A DNA stretch of 64,000 nucleotides from Pseudevernia furfuracea (GCA_022315425.1 JAIUPT010000033.1:248001-312000); one strand, 5' to 3'; counted from the stretch's first letter, positions 44,633 through 56,187 are shown. Translations and numbers: made by a program. The notes: generated by a model from the letters alone, not told the origin.

Positions 44633-45697
44633 ATGTTCGGTGCTCTCAATCGCTTCATATCCCGCCTCGACTCCGACGCCCCTTCTCAAACCTCCCGAGA
44701 TAGTTACGGCGCCTTCGGATTCCAAGCCCTCCGCAATAAAAACAGCGACATACCCATTGAGCCCTGGTATGACTTTGTCATCGGCATCAACGGACGCCAG
44801 ATAGAAGACCCCGACGCCAGCTCCTTCGCTGTGGAATTGCGCAACTGTGCGGGCTCCAATGTGGCACTGACGATCTGGAGCGCAAAGGGTCAACGTGTGC
44901 GGACGCTCCAGGTTGCTGTTCCTACGCCTTCGCCTACGCTGGGCCTCACACTGCAATGGACATCGATTTCCTCGACCGAAGACGTTTGGCATATCCTTGA
45001 TGTGATACCCGACTCCCCTGCCGACATGGCGGGGCTTTTACCTTACGGAGACTACATAGTCGGGACCCCCGAAGGCAACGTGCATGGTGAAGCAGGCCTC
45101 GGAGAGTTGGTGGAGGACTATCTATCTCGCACGCTCAGGCTGTGGGTTTACAATCATGAGTACGCTGTTACAAGACTCGTCACTATCACACCGTCGCGCA
45201 GCTGGGGTGGTTCAGGAGCGCTCGGTTGTGTGCTGGGATTTGGGGCTCTACATCGACTCCCAGCGCCCTTGAACGAACCGCCGGCCGGACCGGGCGAGAC
45301 GCTTTTTGAAACGGCACGCTTCAGCAATGAAGAAAACAGACCACCCTCTGCCAATCTGAGATCATACCCCTCGGGCGGTTCTCTATACAAGACCAGCTCG
45401 AATCAGCAATCTAGTGATTTGCTGGTGCCGGCAACATTGGCTTCTCCACCTCCTCCACCACCTATGGGGGCTACTACATCTGGACCCCCGAGGGCGGCGA
45501 GGAAAGCCAGAAAGGCTGTCTCTCCGAACTCGGCGTTTGATGAGTATTTCAAAGAAGGGGAGCAGAAGAGTAAGGAGGAGGATTTCACTCCGGCCGCGAA
45601 GAGTGCACCGCTTCCGCCGCCGAAGATGGGTGGGCCTCCGTTAGCAAAAAGTCCCGAGCCGGAAGCTGAGGCTCAAGCTGAGGAAGCGCCTTCCTAA
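44633..45697 (+). CDS. GRH1: GRASP-type Golgi stacking / unconventional secretion protein (Grh1)
   Basis: Peripheral Golgi/ER-exit-site protein needed for Golgi organisation and unconventional secretion. A 354-residue single exon. Residues 10-105 and 110-215 form two PDZ-like GRASP domains: PWYDFVIGINGRQIEDPD and AVELRNCAGSNVALTIWSAKG in the first, WHILDVIPDSPADMAGLLPYGDYIVG and GALGCVLGFGALHRLP in the second. The C-terminal 130 residues are a Pro/Ser/Glu-rich tail (PPPPPPMG, PLPPPKMGGPP) as in other fungal GRASPs. The N-terminus MFGALNRF is typical of fungal Grh1, where the start is acetylated and amphipathic instead of myristoylated. Length and structure are normal. It marks the edge of the housekeeping block to the right of the eroded cluster region. 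Confidence 0.95.
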   Translation: MFGALNRFISRLDSDAPSQTSRDSYGAFGFQALRNKNSDIPIEPWYDFVIGINGRQIEDPDASSFAVELRNCAGSNVALTIWSAKGQRVRTLQVAVPTPSPTLGLTLQWTSISSTEDVWHILDVIPDSPADMAGLLPYGDYIVGTPEGNVHGEAGLGELVEDYLSRTLRLWVYNHEYAVTRLVTITPSRSWGGSGALGCVLGFGALHRLPAPLNEPPAGPGETLFETARFSNEENRPPSANLRSYPSGGSLYKTSSNQQSSDLLVPATLASPPPPPPMGATTSGPPRAARKARKAVSPNSAFDEYFKEGEQKSKEEDFTPAAKSAPLPPPKMGGPPLAKSPEPEAEAQAEEAPS

Positions 45698-46053
45698 GCA
45701 TTATAACATGGTCATCACTCGACTTTGGAATCGCTGATTTTTAAAGCGGCTGGGTAGAGCCACAATATTCACATCCCTTCCGACTGCTATCTGATATGCG
45801 GTCATCACCGCGATCAGTACCCATGCTTCATCAAAGCGAGATCCCAGCGAATTGGATAAAGCACCATGCGCAAGCAACTCCGCTATACTACAGCTTCATC
45901 CCAGCTGCTAGCTCCGAGGTATCATGTGATAGAAGGAAATCAAGATTTCGACCCATCTTCGTCCATGCTGCAAATGAAATGTGTAAGAAATCATCTCCAC
46001 TCAAGCCTCACGCTGAGTGTCTCACGACTATCTTGGCCATCAATACGACATCC
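45698..46053. other. Short intergenic between convergent genes
   Basis: Separates the 3' ends of GRASP (plus) and Sub1 (minus). No polyadenylation signal stands out, and no further gene is seen. Confidence 0.5.
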
Positions 46054-46916
46054 TCATTCCTCGTCACTCGTCTCCTCGAAATTCTTCTTCCCTCTCTTTC
46101 CCACATCTTCATCCTCCTCCTCATCGTCCTCATCCACAGCAGCCGAAGCACCCGCGCCGCTATAATCGGGTCGCTCGATACTCTGGCCTTTCTCCGCTAA
46201 TACAGTCTCGATATGTGGAAGAAGCTTGATCAGGATATTGAACTGTTCGATAGGGAGCGAGATGCCCTATCAATTTGAACCATGTCAGCATCCGCTAAAA
46301 AGACCGTCGCCATCAAGATAGGCTTTGGGCATGAAAACAGAGCCCATGATACCAAGTCGAATAGAAAAAGTGAAACAACTCCGTACCTTCTTCCCCGGCA
46401 ACGTCTCCCCATCCTTCTCGTAGTACTCCCGTATGTTAATCATATGCGTCCCCTTGAACTTCGTGATCCCTACCCTCCGCTTACTCGTCAACTACCCACC
46501 ACCACCGTCAGCGATTCCCCAACTCCCAACAATAATAAATATACCTCGTCCCTTCCCCCCAGCCCCACCCCGCCCCCACCCCCTTCCCCTTTTCCCGCGC
46601 CGGATCTCCCCCCAACACCACCCATCACCGACAAAAAACAAAAAAAAAAAACAAATCGTACCTCCCAGAACTCCTCCCCATCCTTCCCCATCTGTCCCCC
46701 ACCCACCACCTCCACCTCCTCCTTCTCCTTCCTCCCACTCTTAACCCCATCCGCGCCGCCCCCGTTCTTGACACCCTTCCTCGCCTTCTTACTCCTAGGC
46801 GCGTCCTCGACGAAGCCGCCGTCCCAGTCGTAGCCTCCGGCTGCGGCGTTGGCGTTGGCGTTGGCGGCGGAGGGGGGGGGGGAGGTGGTGGTGGTGGTGG
46901 ATTTACGCTTGGACAT
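46054..46916 (-). CDS. SUB1: Transcriptional coactivator Sub1/PC4
   Basis: A nuclear single-strand-DNA-binding cofactor of RNA polymerase II. Three exons, 46662-46916, 46387-46491 and 46054-46266, join in phase 0 to 190 residues. Residues 1-80 are low-complexity: a Thr run, an Ala/Asn repeat, a basic patch SKKARKG and a Lys/Glu segment. Residues 82-145 are the PC4 fold: EEFWE, LTSKRRVGITKFKGTHMINI, REYYEKDGETLPGKKGISL, EQFNILIKLLPHIE. The C-terminus is acidic (VDEDDEEEDEDVG, then ETSDEE). The start MSKRKS is usual for the family. Intron 1 is extremely pyrimidine/purine-biased (A-run, then C-rich on the plus strand), which may hinder sequencing and annotation. Confidence 0.93.
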
Positions 46917-47423
46917 TTTGGGGGGAGGGGGTTGGGTGTTTGTGTTTGCGTTTGTGTGGGTGGGTTGTGTTTGGGGGGTGGAGACCCGGAGGGGGGAGGA
47001 GAGGGAAGGAGAGGAGGGTAGGTAGAAGTAGGTGGTTTGTGAGCGCGGGAGGGGGAGGGGTTGACTGTTTGGCTGACTGGTGGGTAATGGGGGATGGGGG
47101 ATGGAAGATGAGGGTTGAGGTTGCTGGGAAGATTAGAGAAGGACGCGAGTGAGTGAGTGAGTGAGTTGGCGCGCGTATTAGAGCCGGGTAGCTGCGGTGA
47201 AAAAGTCCGATTGGGAAAGACGAGAGAGAGTATGATGCAGCAGCTGTTGAAGCCGATGAGGCTGTGGACTTCTATCTAGGTAAAGCTTGCGATGTGATTA
47301 TGCCAAGTTTGCAAAAAGCAGGGAGACATTTTTCATCGCTCGCTTGCTATGCTTTTGTGAAACTGATGCTATGCCCATCAAATGCATGGATGTCCTTTGT
47401 GCCAATTTGCCTTTCGGCAAAAC
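46917..47423. promoter_or_regulatory. Extremely G-rich Sub1 upstream region
   Basis: From 46870 to about 47110 the plus strand is almost only G, T and A, with many runs of 3-10 G (46871-46880, 46920-46931, 46974-46979, 46991-46997). It could form G-quadruplexes on the strand that is non-template for the Sub1 leader's complement. A GAGTGAGTGAGTGAGTGAGT repeat lies at 47146-47166. The stretch 47170-47423 is ordinary and holds the end of the SDR gene's 3' flank. Confidence 0.55.
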
Positions 47424-48635
47424 CTAGTAATCCTTGAAGGGACACCCTTTTGCCGCTGAATCGTCATAAGTCTTCTCTTTCACGATCTCCCTCGTCAACT
47501 TCATCAAGTTCTCTCCCAGCTGCTCATCCTGTGCCATCGCTGACCCACTCTCCGGCACCGCGGGTGGACATATGTACTCTCCACTCTTTGTCGTAGCCGT
47601 AGCAGCAAAGACCGTGCTGACGCATCCTTGCATGATGTTCTTCTTGATCGGCGCCATGGCGAGGGACATGGCGTAGCCGCCTAGGGGGTAAGGCTCATGG
47701 ATGTCCTCACTAGACATCTTGGTTTCGACGATACCAGGATGCGTGGCGTTGATGAGAATATTGGGGTGCGAGGAAGTGAGGTGACGATTCAGGTAGCGGG
47801 AGTAGAGGATCGCAGTGAGCTTGGCGCGGCCGTATTGGCCATTTGGACCGAGGTCTCTGTTTAGCTCATCCAAGGATTCGAATTTGGTATCCGAGGGTGC
47901 GCCTTCGTGTAGGTTCGAAGCCTGGTTGGTGATGCGCACGGTGTTGCCGTTGGAAGCCGTCTTCTTCAGGATTGGAAGCAGGTGGGAGGTGAGTATTACA
48001 TGGGCCATGTGGTTGACGGCCATCTATAAATGATTTAGTTCAGCTTCTGCGACAGCAAGTGTCTGAGACTGACATGACGGTCGACCCCATAGTCAGTCAA
48101 TTGGTATGTCATAATCCCTCTTGCTGCATTGTTGATCAGGATATCGATCCTATCCGTACTGGCTGCGATCTTATCCGCTGTCTGCTTCACTTTCTTCCAG
48201 TCTGAAAGGTCGCACTCCAACCATGTAACCTTCTTCGCTGTCTCCTCGCCCATTTCTTCCTTGATGGCATTGATCGAGCCATCTACCACTTCTTTCGAAA
48301 CAGAGAGGATGAAAAGTTTCTCGATGCCGTGGGAGAGGAGTGTGTGGCTGGCACCGTACCCAATTCCTTCCGAGCCACCAGTGATGACGGCGACTTTTCC
48401 CTTAAGGTTGGGTGTATCGTCAAGGTCGAATCGCTGGCCTTCTGGCACCAGTTCATGGGCCCCCTAAGCAAAGTTCGGTGTTAGCACGTCTCCTCTAAGG
48501 CATGGTGGGGAACGAGACAAGTGTGGGAAAGATGATGGCGGCATGCTTCCATGATTGTAGTGCTCATTGAGGGGTAGAAAAGGTGTATACCCCAATGCCG
48601 ATATTTTGGGCGACAGTTTGCTTGATGGTTTCCAT
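47424..48635 (-). CDS. Short-chain dehydrogenase/reductase, retinol-dehydrogenase-like
   Basis: NAD(P)-dependent oxidoreductase of the classical SDR fold, with an unknown alcohol/ketone substrate. Three exons, 48591-48635, 48074-48463 and 47424-48023, join in phase 0 to 344 residues. Visible: the cofactor loop TGGSEGIGYG (T-G-x-x-x-G-x-G) near residue 40; NNAA near 125; and the active-site pair in YGRAK (Tyr-x-x-x-Lys). The N-terminus METIKQTVAQNIG...HELVPEGQRFDL matches a common fungal group with the same introns. An upstream in-frame ATG at 48800 would add 55 residues rich in Ser, Thr and Arg (MLTTSLFTPTASFRHSTRYL), which looks like a mitochondrial presequence; the shorter start is preferred because the family begins there. 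The C-terminus ends AAKGCPFKDY. Confidence 0.9.
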
Positions 48636-49206
48636 GGCTTCCGGGACCGCTTTACTGATTTTTGATTGAGCAGCGTTCTGACTGTAATGGAGCTTGTTTT
48701 TGTATGAGAGGGTGAATGTGCGAGTTGTGGAAATGGAAGATAAATATCTTGTTGAATGTCGAAATGAAGCTGTTGGCGTGAATAGTGATGTCGTCAACAT
48801 GTAATGTCTTTCAATTGATTGGCTGAAGAGACGTGATGTCATTCCCTTAAGGTCCCCTCGGCCGGAGTACGCTCCGCAATTTGCACTGCAGAAATATAAA
48901 AAGAGAAAATGCAATTAATTAATCATGTAGCCCTCAATTGCAACAAAAATTAGAGATGCACATACAGTAATACAGTAATAAAGTAATAAAGGAATAAAGG
49001 AATAAAGTAGGAACGAATGTAAATCACAAAGTCATGATTTCACTATGTGCGCGGTGCGCTAGGCTGCTTCGAGGAGTGGCAGTTGTCCACACAACAACTT
49101 GGCTTTGACTGGAGCATTTTTCAGCCTTTGCCTTGTATATAGTCGTGCGTTGAGAACCGACCTCGACTCCCATGACCTGAATCCAGTGCCTTGAAAACGA
49201 TGCAAG
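48636..49206. other. Intergenic, SDR promoter
   Basis: Contains the possible N-terminal extension of the SDR (48636-48800). At 48967-49013 a simple repeat of AGTAATA/GGAATAA units occurs. No other gene is seen. Confidence 0.5.
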
Positions 49207-50170
49207 TCACTGAAATTTCTTCTCTTGCTTTTCCAGCCGTACCAACGTGAGCGCCCAACTTAATTTGCACATCTCAACCGCATCTTTCCGGACCGCATCC
49301 CAAATGGCGTCCACATCGCTGCCGAGACCACAGTCCTTGGCGGTCTGCATGCTCCTTGGGTCGATAAACGGTGCCAGAGATGGCCAAATGCCTTGAGCAA
49401 CGTCGAAAAATATGTCCGTCCCAACCTTACCAATGCCTTTGATTTCCCCGAGCAATTTCCGGACTTTGGTAGGGGACGAATCTGCTTTCTTGAGAAGATT
49501 GTTGAGATCGTTGTCTGTAATCGTGAGAGGTCAGTTGCAGGCTTCGGGATGGAGAGCCCGCGTCGAGATATAGCACACCGTATTCCTTCTCGATAAAATC
49601 TGCCAATTCGCCCAAGGCTGTAGCGGTCTTCTCTCGGTATCTTGTGTAGCCACCCTTTGTCAAGACCCCAGTCCGCTCCTGCCATGTACTCTTCTTTAGG
49701 GTCTCAATGTCGTGATAGCCCGCTTCGATCAAGCACTGTAGGCTCTTGTATGCCAATTCGTGGGAGATGCGTGCAGAGCTGAGCATCGACAGGTAGAGTA
49801 AAGCGAGTACGGTTTCCGGCGTAGGTTCGTTCTGTTTGGGGAGGCTCGTATCTTGTAGAGGATGTGCACCGTAGCTTGATAGAAGAGCATCAAGTTTGCT
49901 CGTGTCAACGGCAGATGGTTTTGGCTTCGTGTGTTGAGGTGATGTCGAATCTGCGGTCTTACTCTTTTTTGAGGCGGGGGCTTGCTCATTTTTTGCCTTT
50001 TTTACGCTTGCCTTATCCACGTCTTCCACTTTGCGTTTCTTGTCTTTTTGCGCAACTGGTTTTTTCTGGTCTCCTCCTCTGGCCGCGGCATGTCCTTGAG
50101 GCTTTGATTGACTCGGAGCATATTCTGGTTTGGGTGCGTCTGGGTGTTCTTGGGCTCGAGTGCGCGCCAT
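49207..50170 (-). CDS. Nuclear helix-hairpin-helix protein, endonuclease III/DNA-glycosylase-like fold
   Basis: Two exons, 49579-50170 and 49207-49514, join in phase 1 to 299 residues. Residues 1-110 are disordered, Lys/Pro-rich and contain several basic clusters (KKPVAQKDKKRKVE, KKAKNE), probably nuclear localisation signals. Residues 115-299 are helical: LDALLSSYGAHPL, ETVLALLYLSMLSSARISHELAYKSLQCL, a YHDIETLKKSTW.ERTGVLTKGGYTRYREKT segment, then KVRKLLGEIKGIGKVGTDIFFDVAQ, an HhH motif (G-I-G-K-V-G) as in HhH-GPD glycosylases. A catalytic Lys and the Fe-S Cys cluster are not evident, so enzymatic activity is uncertain. Upstream in-frame residues beyond MARTRAQEHP read as noise, hence this start. 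It could bind DNA or act in base-excision repair; only the fold is suggested by sequence. Confidence 0.75.
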
Positions 50171-50790
50171 TAGACCTAGTATACAGCGCCAACTGATAGC
50201 GGCTTGTCCTGAATTGGGAGACTTTGGGGTACAGGAAGTAAGGTCTGGACGCTGTTTGCGAAAAGACGTGCGAGACTCGGTGACCGCGCTCTGACCGTAA
50301 TTTGCGACACTATGTACGTCATAGCCTCGAGGATGCAATATTGAGAATGCCATACTGTCGCTTCAGTCCTGCTTCCATCTCTCCCATTGTGGGGAAAGGA
50401 CACCTTGCACGCTTTCTGTGCTGTGGTGCTGGAGCGCGATTCTCAGAGGACTCATGGGTAGCAGGATGACTGCAGAGGCGAGCATGCGGGCATCAGGCTG
50501 ACTAGCATATGCCCGTGACAAGGTAGCAGCACTACCTTACCTCAGTCCAAGGTCTAGCACGTCAATCAGATGTTAGATGGTAATACGAGTAATGCCATTG
50601 AATCGCCGTTTCAACACTGTTCGATGTCTATTTTTGGACCGCCGCGCGCTGCCGCGGCTTCTTAAGAAGTTGAGAGCTCTACATGTGATCATTCTTCCGT
50701 CCTGCAAATAAATATTGGACCTTTGCGCGAGTCGTATGGACCAAATGCACTTCAAGAATTCAGTGTGGAAAAAGATGACTGTTAGTATGC
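50171..50790. other. Intergenic, no gene seen
   Basis: Divergent promoters of the HhH gene and the zinc-cluster gene. Contains no recognisable open frame or repeat. Confidence 0.5.
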
Positions 50791-52225
50791 ATGGACTCCA
50801 TCAAAGTTGGCACGCCGCAATCTTCTTCAGGCTCTCCCTCCTCACCTAAAGGAAAGAACCACACGAGCATAGCTTGCGAACGCTGTCGCAAGCTCAAGAT
50901 ACGCTGTTTGGGAGGGGAAGCAATAGCACTCAGTAGTGCCCCGGTGGCCGCAAAGCCTTGCAACCACTGCGCCCGTGTATCGAAGCATTGCGTCTGGCCT
51001 CAAGAAGATGGTAGGAAAAGGGGAAGGACTTCTTCTTCAGGAAATTCCGGTGCACGAGACAATCTTCCCACAATACGCAAAGACGAAAACTGTAGTCTAG
51101 GGTCCATTCGGTCCATGATTCCTCCACACCCCCACTCTCTACTGAAAGCTCTCAAGCTCTTGGAGTACCAGCAGATCGTGAAATCTTAATTGACAGCGTT
51201 TTTCCTGCGGCCAATCGAGGCGTCAATAGCAAGTTTTTTTTTGGAGAGCGCTCCGACTCATCTGCCAGTGAAACTTATATACTACTGTCCGTTACTATCG
51301 TCACTTAGGCCCCACGGCCATAGCGCCTGGCCACAAAAAAATTAAGATCATCCAGGAGTAACGACTATTAACCAAGGAGATCGGGTATGGCGCAGTGAAT
51401 TACCTGGCTGCTGTAAAAGCAAGCCAAGCAAGACCGTATCTTATTCTCCACTTGTTCTACCACCTGTAGATCGCCATTTTTAGTCAAGAAAGCCTCACCG
51501 GTGATGATGAAAGCCTCGTGAGGCCTCCTGACCGTACAGCTACCAATGAGAAACCCGTTGACCAGAGACCTGGTCTGGACATACGGAAAGTTAACCAAGA
51601 ATTCTACAGAAAGGCCATCAAGTCAACAATGGACATGCTGACATTCGCTAAATTGATCGATCATAGGGCGCTTCTGACCACTATCTTCATCAACCAGTCT
51701 TTTTTCCACGCCGCTTGTGCATACAGCCGGGACATGCTTCGCGGTCAAATGAGGGCAAAATTGCCCTATCGAAAGATCTTTCACCGTCTGCTATCCCTAT
51801 ACCTAGTCGAACATCACCATCTATGGTCTTCCAATTCGACGGGACCTCAGGGCCACACACGGCATCTGATGCAGCGACCGAGTCGGTGTACTGCTTCCTC
51901 TCACTGCTTGCGAAGGCCAAGTACCACCTTGAGAGAAGCCATTAAGGATCAAGCCCGGGTCTATGCCGGATCTGAATGGGTAGACGCCGTATTGCATCAG
52001 CGAGAGACCGGTCTGAGAGACGTTGGTCTAAATGTTATCAGCAAGTCAACCAGCGCTTTCGCCAGAGCGCACGACCTTCGAGAGCCAGGCGGGTCAGAGA
52101 GTGCCTCCCAGAAGGTATGCCAGTCGCGCCAAAATAAGGTTGCCTTATTAAAAGTATTTCACTTGAATAAAATTCCAGTTCGTACCGTCACCCGCAGGGC
52201 ACGACCAATCGAATCTTTTGCTTGA
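50791..52225 (+). pseudogene. Zn2Cys6 transcription factor, probably degenerate
   Basis: The plus strand from ATG 50791 codes a fungal zinc cluster: CERCRKLKIRC, then after a 16-residue gap CNHCARVSKHC and the basic VWPQEDGRKRGR. The six-cysteine pattern is C-x2-C-x6-C-x16-C-x2-C-x6-C; the x16 loop is longer than usual (5-12) and includes an ALSSAPVAA insertion. The frame ends at 51189 after 132 residues. A second open region at 51518-52225 codes helix-like sequence (KLIDHRALLTTIFINQSFFHAACAY) that could be the middle homology region, but no clean splice joins the two, and 51200-51500 is AT-rich with stops. Either a short truncated regulator of 132 residues is made or the gene is dead. It is 11 kb from the FAS beta gene, so it is not an obvious cluster regulator. 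Confidence 0.5.
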
Positions 52226-53086
52226 AGAAGGCAACATGCCAACCGAATTTCTGTTCTTTGCGGATGCCGAGCTCGACTTTGGGCCCCGGCACGACTGTCC
52301 GTGCCCCAAATTCCCTTTTTTGGATGTCATCGGGAGTCTGAAGGCATGCCTCGGGACCCGCATAGTCCTGAACTAAATTTCATGCTTCCAGTTCCTGTCC
52401 AGAAAGAATGGTTGCTGACTGGAAAACTTTATCGGAGCTTTTTTCGATGATTGTATGTTCACGGGTGAGAACCCTCTGGCACCTGAGCAGGCATACGACT
52501 AACTAAGTCTATAGAGTTTGCAAACCAAAACGACTATAGTTCTGGACCAATCTAATTATGCCGATATCCACTGAAGAATTCTCAACCTTAGGCCAAGCAG
52601 AGTCCTATATCATCAGCTTCTGCTTACCAGAAATATCAGAAGTACCGGCATAAGCCAAGGGAATTTTTTTCTGGCCGTACTCTGCCAGTATGAGGATACC
52701 CAGGATTCTTCGATACCCCGTAAAAAGTACACTGTCCGGCACCTTTGCCACTATGGAATCTCTATGCGAGAGAGTCAAGCTCCTAACGCGGATCGACTAG
52801 GCATAAAGCTGCCAAGAATCCTCCCTTCCTTCCCGCCTCCACAAAGACAGGGTCCTGCCATCCTTTTACTGGTGCGCATAAACAGCAATGGTAGGTAGTG
52901 CCGTGTATAGCGTCCTGGCGTCCTTCATATCTCCCCGCGTTCCTGATACCATGATGTCGCTTAAATGCACAGCTTTGGTCCTCTGAATGTCACGCATCAA
53001 GAATTCCTGTCACTTTTCTCCAGCAAGTGATTGACCGTTTACGTGATACATTATCTTCAACACGGCTCTTTTGGTGGCCGGACAAC
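52226..53086. other. Intergenic, sugar-transporter promoter
   Basis: No open frame with motifs. CCCCGC appears near 52936 but a single site says little about carbon regulation. Confidence 0.45.
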
Positions 53087-54930
53087 ATGGCACCTGTCGC
53101 TGGCGTCGAAGGAGCAGCACTAGCTCGGCGCGCAGCTCTTACCGGAGCATCAGGCCCAGCAGCGCTAGTCAAGAATATCAAGGTCTTTGGCATTGCTTGT
53201 TTTGCTTGCCTTGGAGGTTTCGTCTATGGGTACAACCAAGGCGTCTTTTCTGGGATCCTTACCATGACCTCATTCAGCAGCCACATGGGGGCCTGGGTGC
53301 ACGACCAAACTAAGAAGGGATGGATGACCTCCATATTTGAGCTTGGAGCGTGGTTTGGCTGCCTCTATTCCGGGTTCTTGGCTGAGACGCTTTCCCGAAA
53401 ATACGCCATCCTCGCCAATGTGGGTGTATTTGTGGTGGGAGTTGTTGTGCAGTGTCTTGGTGTTGTTGGCGGAGCTTCCTGCATCCTCGGAGGCCGGTTT
53501 GTCACTGGTCTGGCAGTCGGCGCCATGTCTGTCAATGTACCCAACTACAACGCAGAAGTCGCACCTCCTGAAGTGCGAGGCAGCTTAGTAGCATTGCAAC
53601 AGCTCGCTATCACAGCGGGAATCATGGTCAGCTTCTGGATCGACTATGGAACCAACAACATCGGCGGCACAGGGAACTTCCAATCAGATGCAGCATGGCT
53701 AGTACCCATATGTTTACAGCTGATACCTGGATTGGCACTCGGCGTAGGGATGCTTTTTATGCCGTTCAGCCCTAGGTGGCTGGTCCATCACGGCCGAGAA
53801 ATTGAAGCCCGCCATGTTCTGTCCAGCCTTCGAAATATGAGCGAAGACCATGAGCTGATCGAGCTTGAATTTCTGGAAATCAAGGCACAATCGGTCTTCG
53901 AGAAAAGGACTACTGCTAGCCACTGGCCACACCTTGTGGCCCTTACCACGTGGAATATATTCAAGCTTCAATTCGTGGCTATCGGTTCACTATTCAAGAC
54001 CAAGGCCATGTTCCGGCGCGTCATCGTTGCTACACTCACAATGTTCTTTCAACAGTTCACCGGAATCAATGCCGTGCTCTACTACGCACCGTCCATATTC
54101 GCAGCCCTAGGCACCTCTAGCAATACGACCAGCCTCCTCGCAACAGGAGTAGTAGGCATAGCGATGTTTCTCGCCACCATTCCTGCCGTCCTTTACATTG
54201 ACAAGCTAGGGAGGAAACCCGTCTTGCTCACGGGAGCCGTGGGCATGGGTATCTGTCACACAATCATCGCCATTTTGTTCGGTATAAATCAACATCAATG
54301 GGCCACTCATAAGGCATCGGGCTGGGCAGCCGTGACGATGGTCTGGCTTTTCGTCGTCAATTTTGGCTACAGCTGGGGCCCCTGCGGTTGGGTCATCATC
54401 AGCGAAGTATGGCCTCTGTCCAATCGCGCTTACGGTATTGCTCTCGGTGCATCCTCGAATTGGATGTCGAACTTTATCGTTGGTCAGATTACGCCCATTA
54501 TGCTGCAGAAGATTACTTTTGGGACGTTTATCTTCTTCGGACTGTTGACGTTTGGAGGCGGAGCCTTTATTTGGCTGTTTGTGCCAGAGACAAAGAGGTT
54601 AACATTGGAGGAAATGGATGTGCTTTTTGGCAGTAAGGGAGTTGCTGAAGCTGTGAGTCTCGCTTTGTCCGCTGATGCCCTACGGCTTCTCTCTGAATTA
54701 CTCTAATCCGTTCACCGGATCACACGATTACGTTCACTCACTGGTACTTCAATGCATAGGACTCCCACCGCATGACCGAAATAAATAAAGAAATTGGCCT
54801 TGAAGACGTCTTGCAAGGTATGGGTATGGGTCGGACATCGGGTGGCGAGACCTCAAGCTCTGATGAGGATAAAAAGGAAGGAGGTTTTGACCGAATCAGC
54901 CATGCCATGGAAATTGAGAGCGCGGGGTAA
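53087..54930 (+). CDS. MFS sugar transporter (sugar porter family)
   Basis: Plasma-membrane proton symporter or facilitator for hexoses or related sugars. Two exons, 53087-54652 and 54760-54930, join in phase 0 to 578 residues. The start MAPVAGVEG is preferred; an in-frame ATG at 53027 would add 20 residues. Twelve spans are visible. Family motifs: GGFVYGYNQGVFSGIL in span 1, GRFVTGLAVGAMSVNVPNY, PPEVRGSLVALQQLAITAG, PFSPRWLVHHGR, QQFTGINAVLYYAP in span 7, IDKLGRKPVLL, and PETKRLTLEEMDVLFG at the end of span 12. Exon 2 supplies the cytosolic tail, beginning DSHRMTEINKEIGLEDVL, as in relatives. The length is usual (500-580). No cluster link is apparent. Confidence 0.93.
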
Positions 54931-56187
54931 GCAGATGCTATTGTTTTGAGCCTTGGAATAATGGCCGATCAAGCGCTCGCGTCCCGTCATCACAGAAGAC
55001 TTAGGCTTCTCATGAATGCTTCTTCGAATACCCATGTCTCGGCACAGTATCATTTGTTTATGGGCAATCCAGTATATCCACCGTCTTTTCGAATTTAAGG
55101 ACTCATAATCTTTACTCTACTCCGCTCTGCCCATTTACCTTCGCCTCTCTAGTCATTTCACATTTCTCAAGAAGTCCCCTCAAAATATCTGCCGCTCTAT
55201 CAAATCAAAAAAATGTGTCACCCAACTCTCTCCCAAATCGTTTGACTCAGCAGCACAATCGGTATCTGCCTATACGCCTCGAGAAGGCGAGGCTGCTGCT
55301 GCTGCTAAAGACACGTGACTTTCAGCGCTTCACTAGGTGCTGTTAGCCTGGGAGAATCCCCATAGCAGATCCTCACGAACCTAGATAGCTACACGCTCTT
55401 AGTAAGCAGAATAGTTGCAAGCCTTTACAGCTAGCCTTCGAACTGACCACCGAGTCACTGCACACTGCGCCTGCTCCTCCGCGAGGCAACAGTCTCCCTG
55501 GTTGGTAGTGTGTTTATTCTGATACACTGCGTTATCAAGCACTCGAGTACAGAAGCCCAATCAATGCCTTTTGGCATGACGAGTAGTCCCAGCGCCAGGC
55601 GCGATAGATGCTCGAAGTCTCCCAACCGAGATTCTAAATCTGAGGTCTTCGCTAGACTACTATCATGACTGTACTCTAGTGCTTGGCAATGGCTCGTACG
55701 GATTTCGATATGAACATACCGAGTATTCTTGTACTTATTAGCAGGTACAGATTGCAACCCTTTCGGATTTGCGAGTGTGGCTAAGTGTTTCTGTGGCTGA
55801 GCCACTGGTGCCACCTCGAGGTAGCCTAACACTACAGCCTTTTATCGCACAACCATCTCGAAAACCACCATCAATAGTGAAGGCATGGTGGCTCGCATCA
55901 GGCTATGCAAATTTCGCAAGCCTTATGAGTTTTCGAGAGTTAGTTCCCACGCTTACGGCGAGATTTTGGACACTTTACGCGAGGGATGGCAGGCCGGGTT
56001 TGGCAGACTGTGCTGCGGATGCTGGCTGCATATTAAAGGCTGCATACCCATGCACGGGCTGTATTGTCCAGAATCCAGGCCCCCAACGACCGACGAGGCT
56101 ACAAGGCTCATACGATGGCGACTTTAAAGGATCAATTGGCCGCCCATCATTGCCTATATGAGATTTTCTCCATCGCTTCCTCCCTGC
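54931..56187. other. Intergenic, no gene seen
   Basis: Overlapping frames at 55455-56161 on both strands carry no motif; the plus frame 55885-56127 is in a different frame from the plus frame 55769-56161 and neither looks coding. No repeat was noticed. Confidence 0.45.

Noticed and set aside
46282..46833. 184-codon plus-strand proline/serine-rich frame
   Set aside because: It is the antisense shadow of Sub1 intron 1 and exons; the C-rich strand creates long open frames by composition.
55769..56161. 130-codon plus-strand frame before the ankyrin gene
   Set aside because: Competing overlapping frames, no motif, and the region is the likely promoter of the ankyrin gene.
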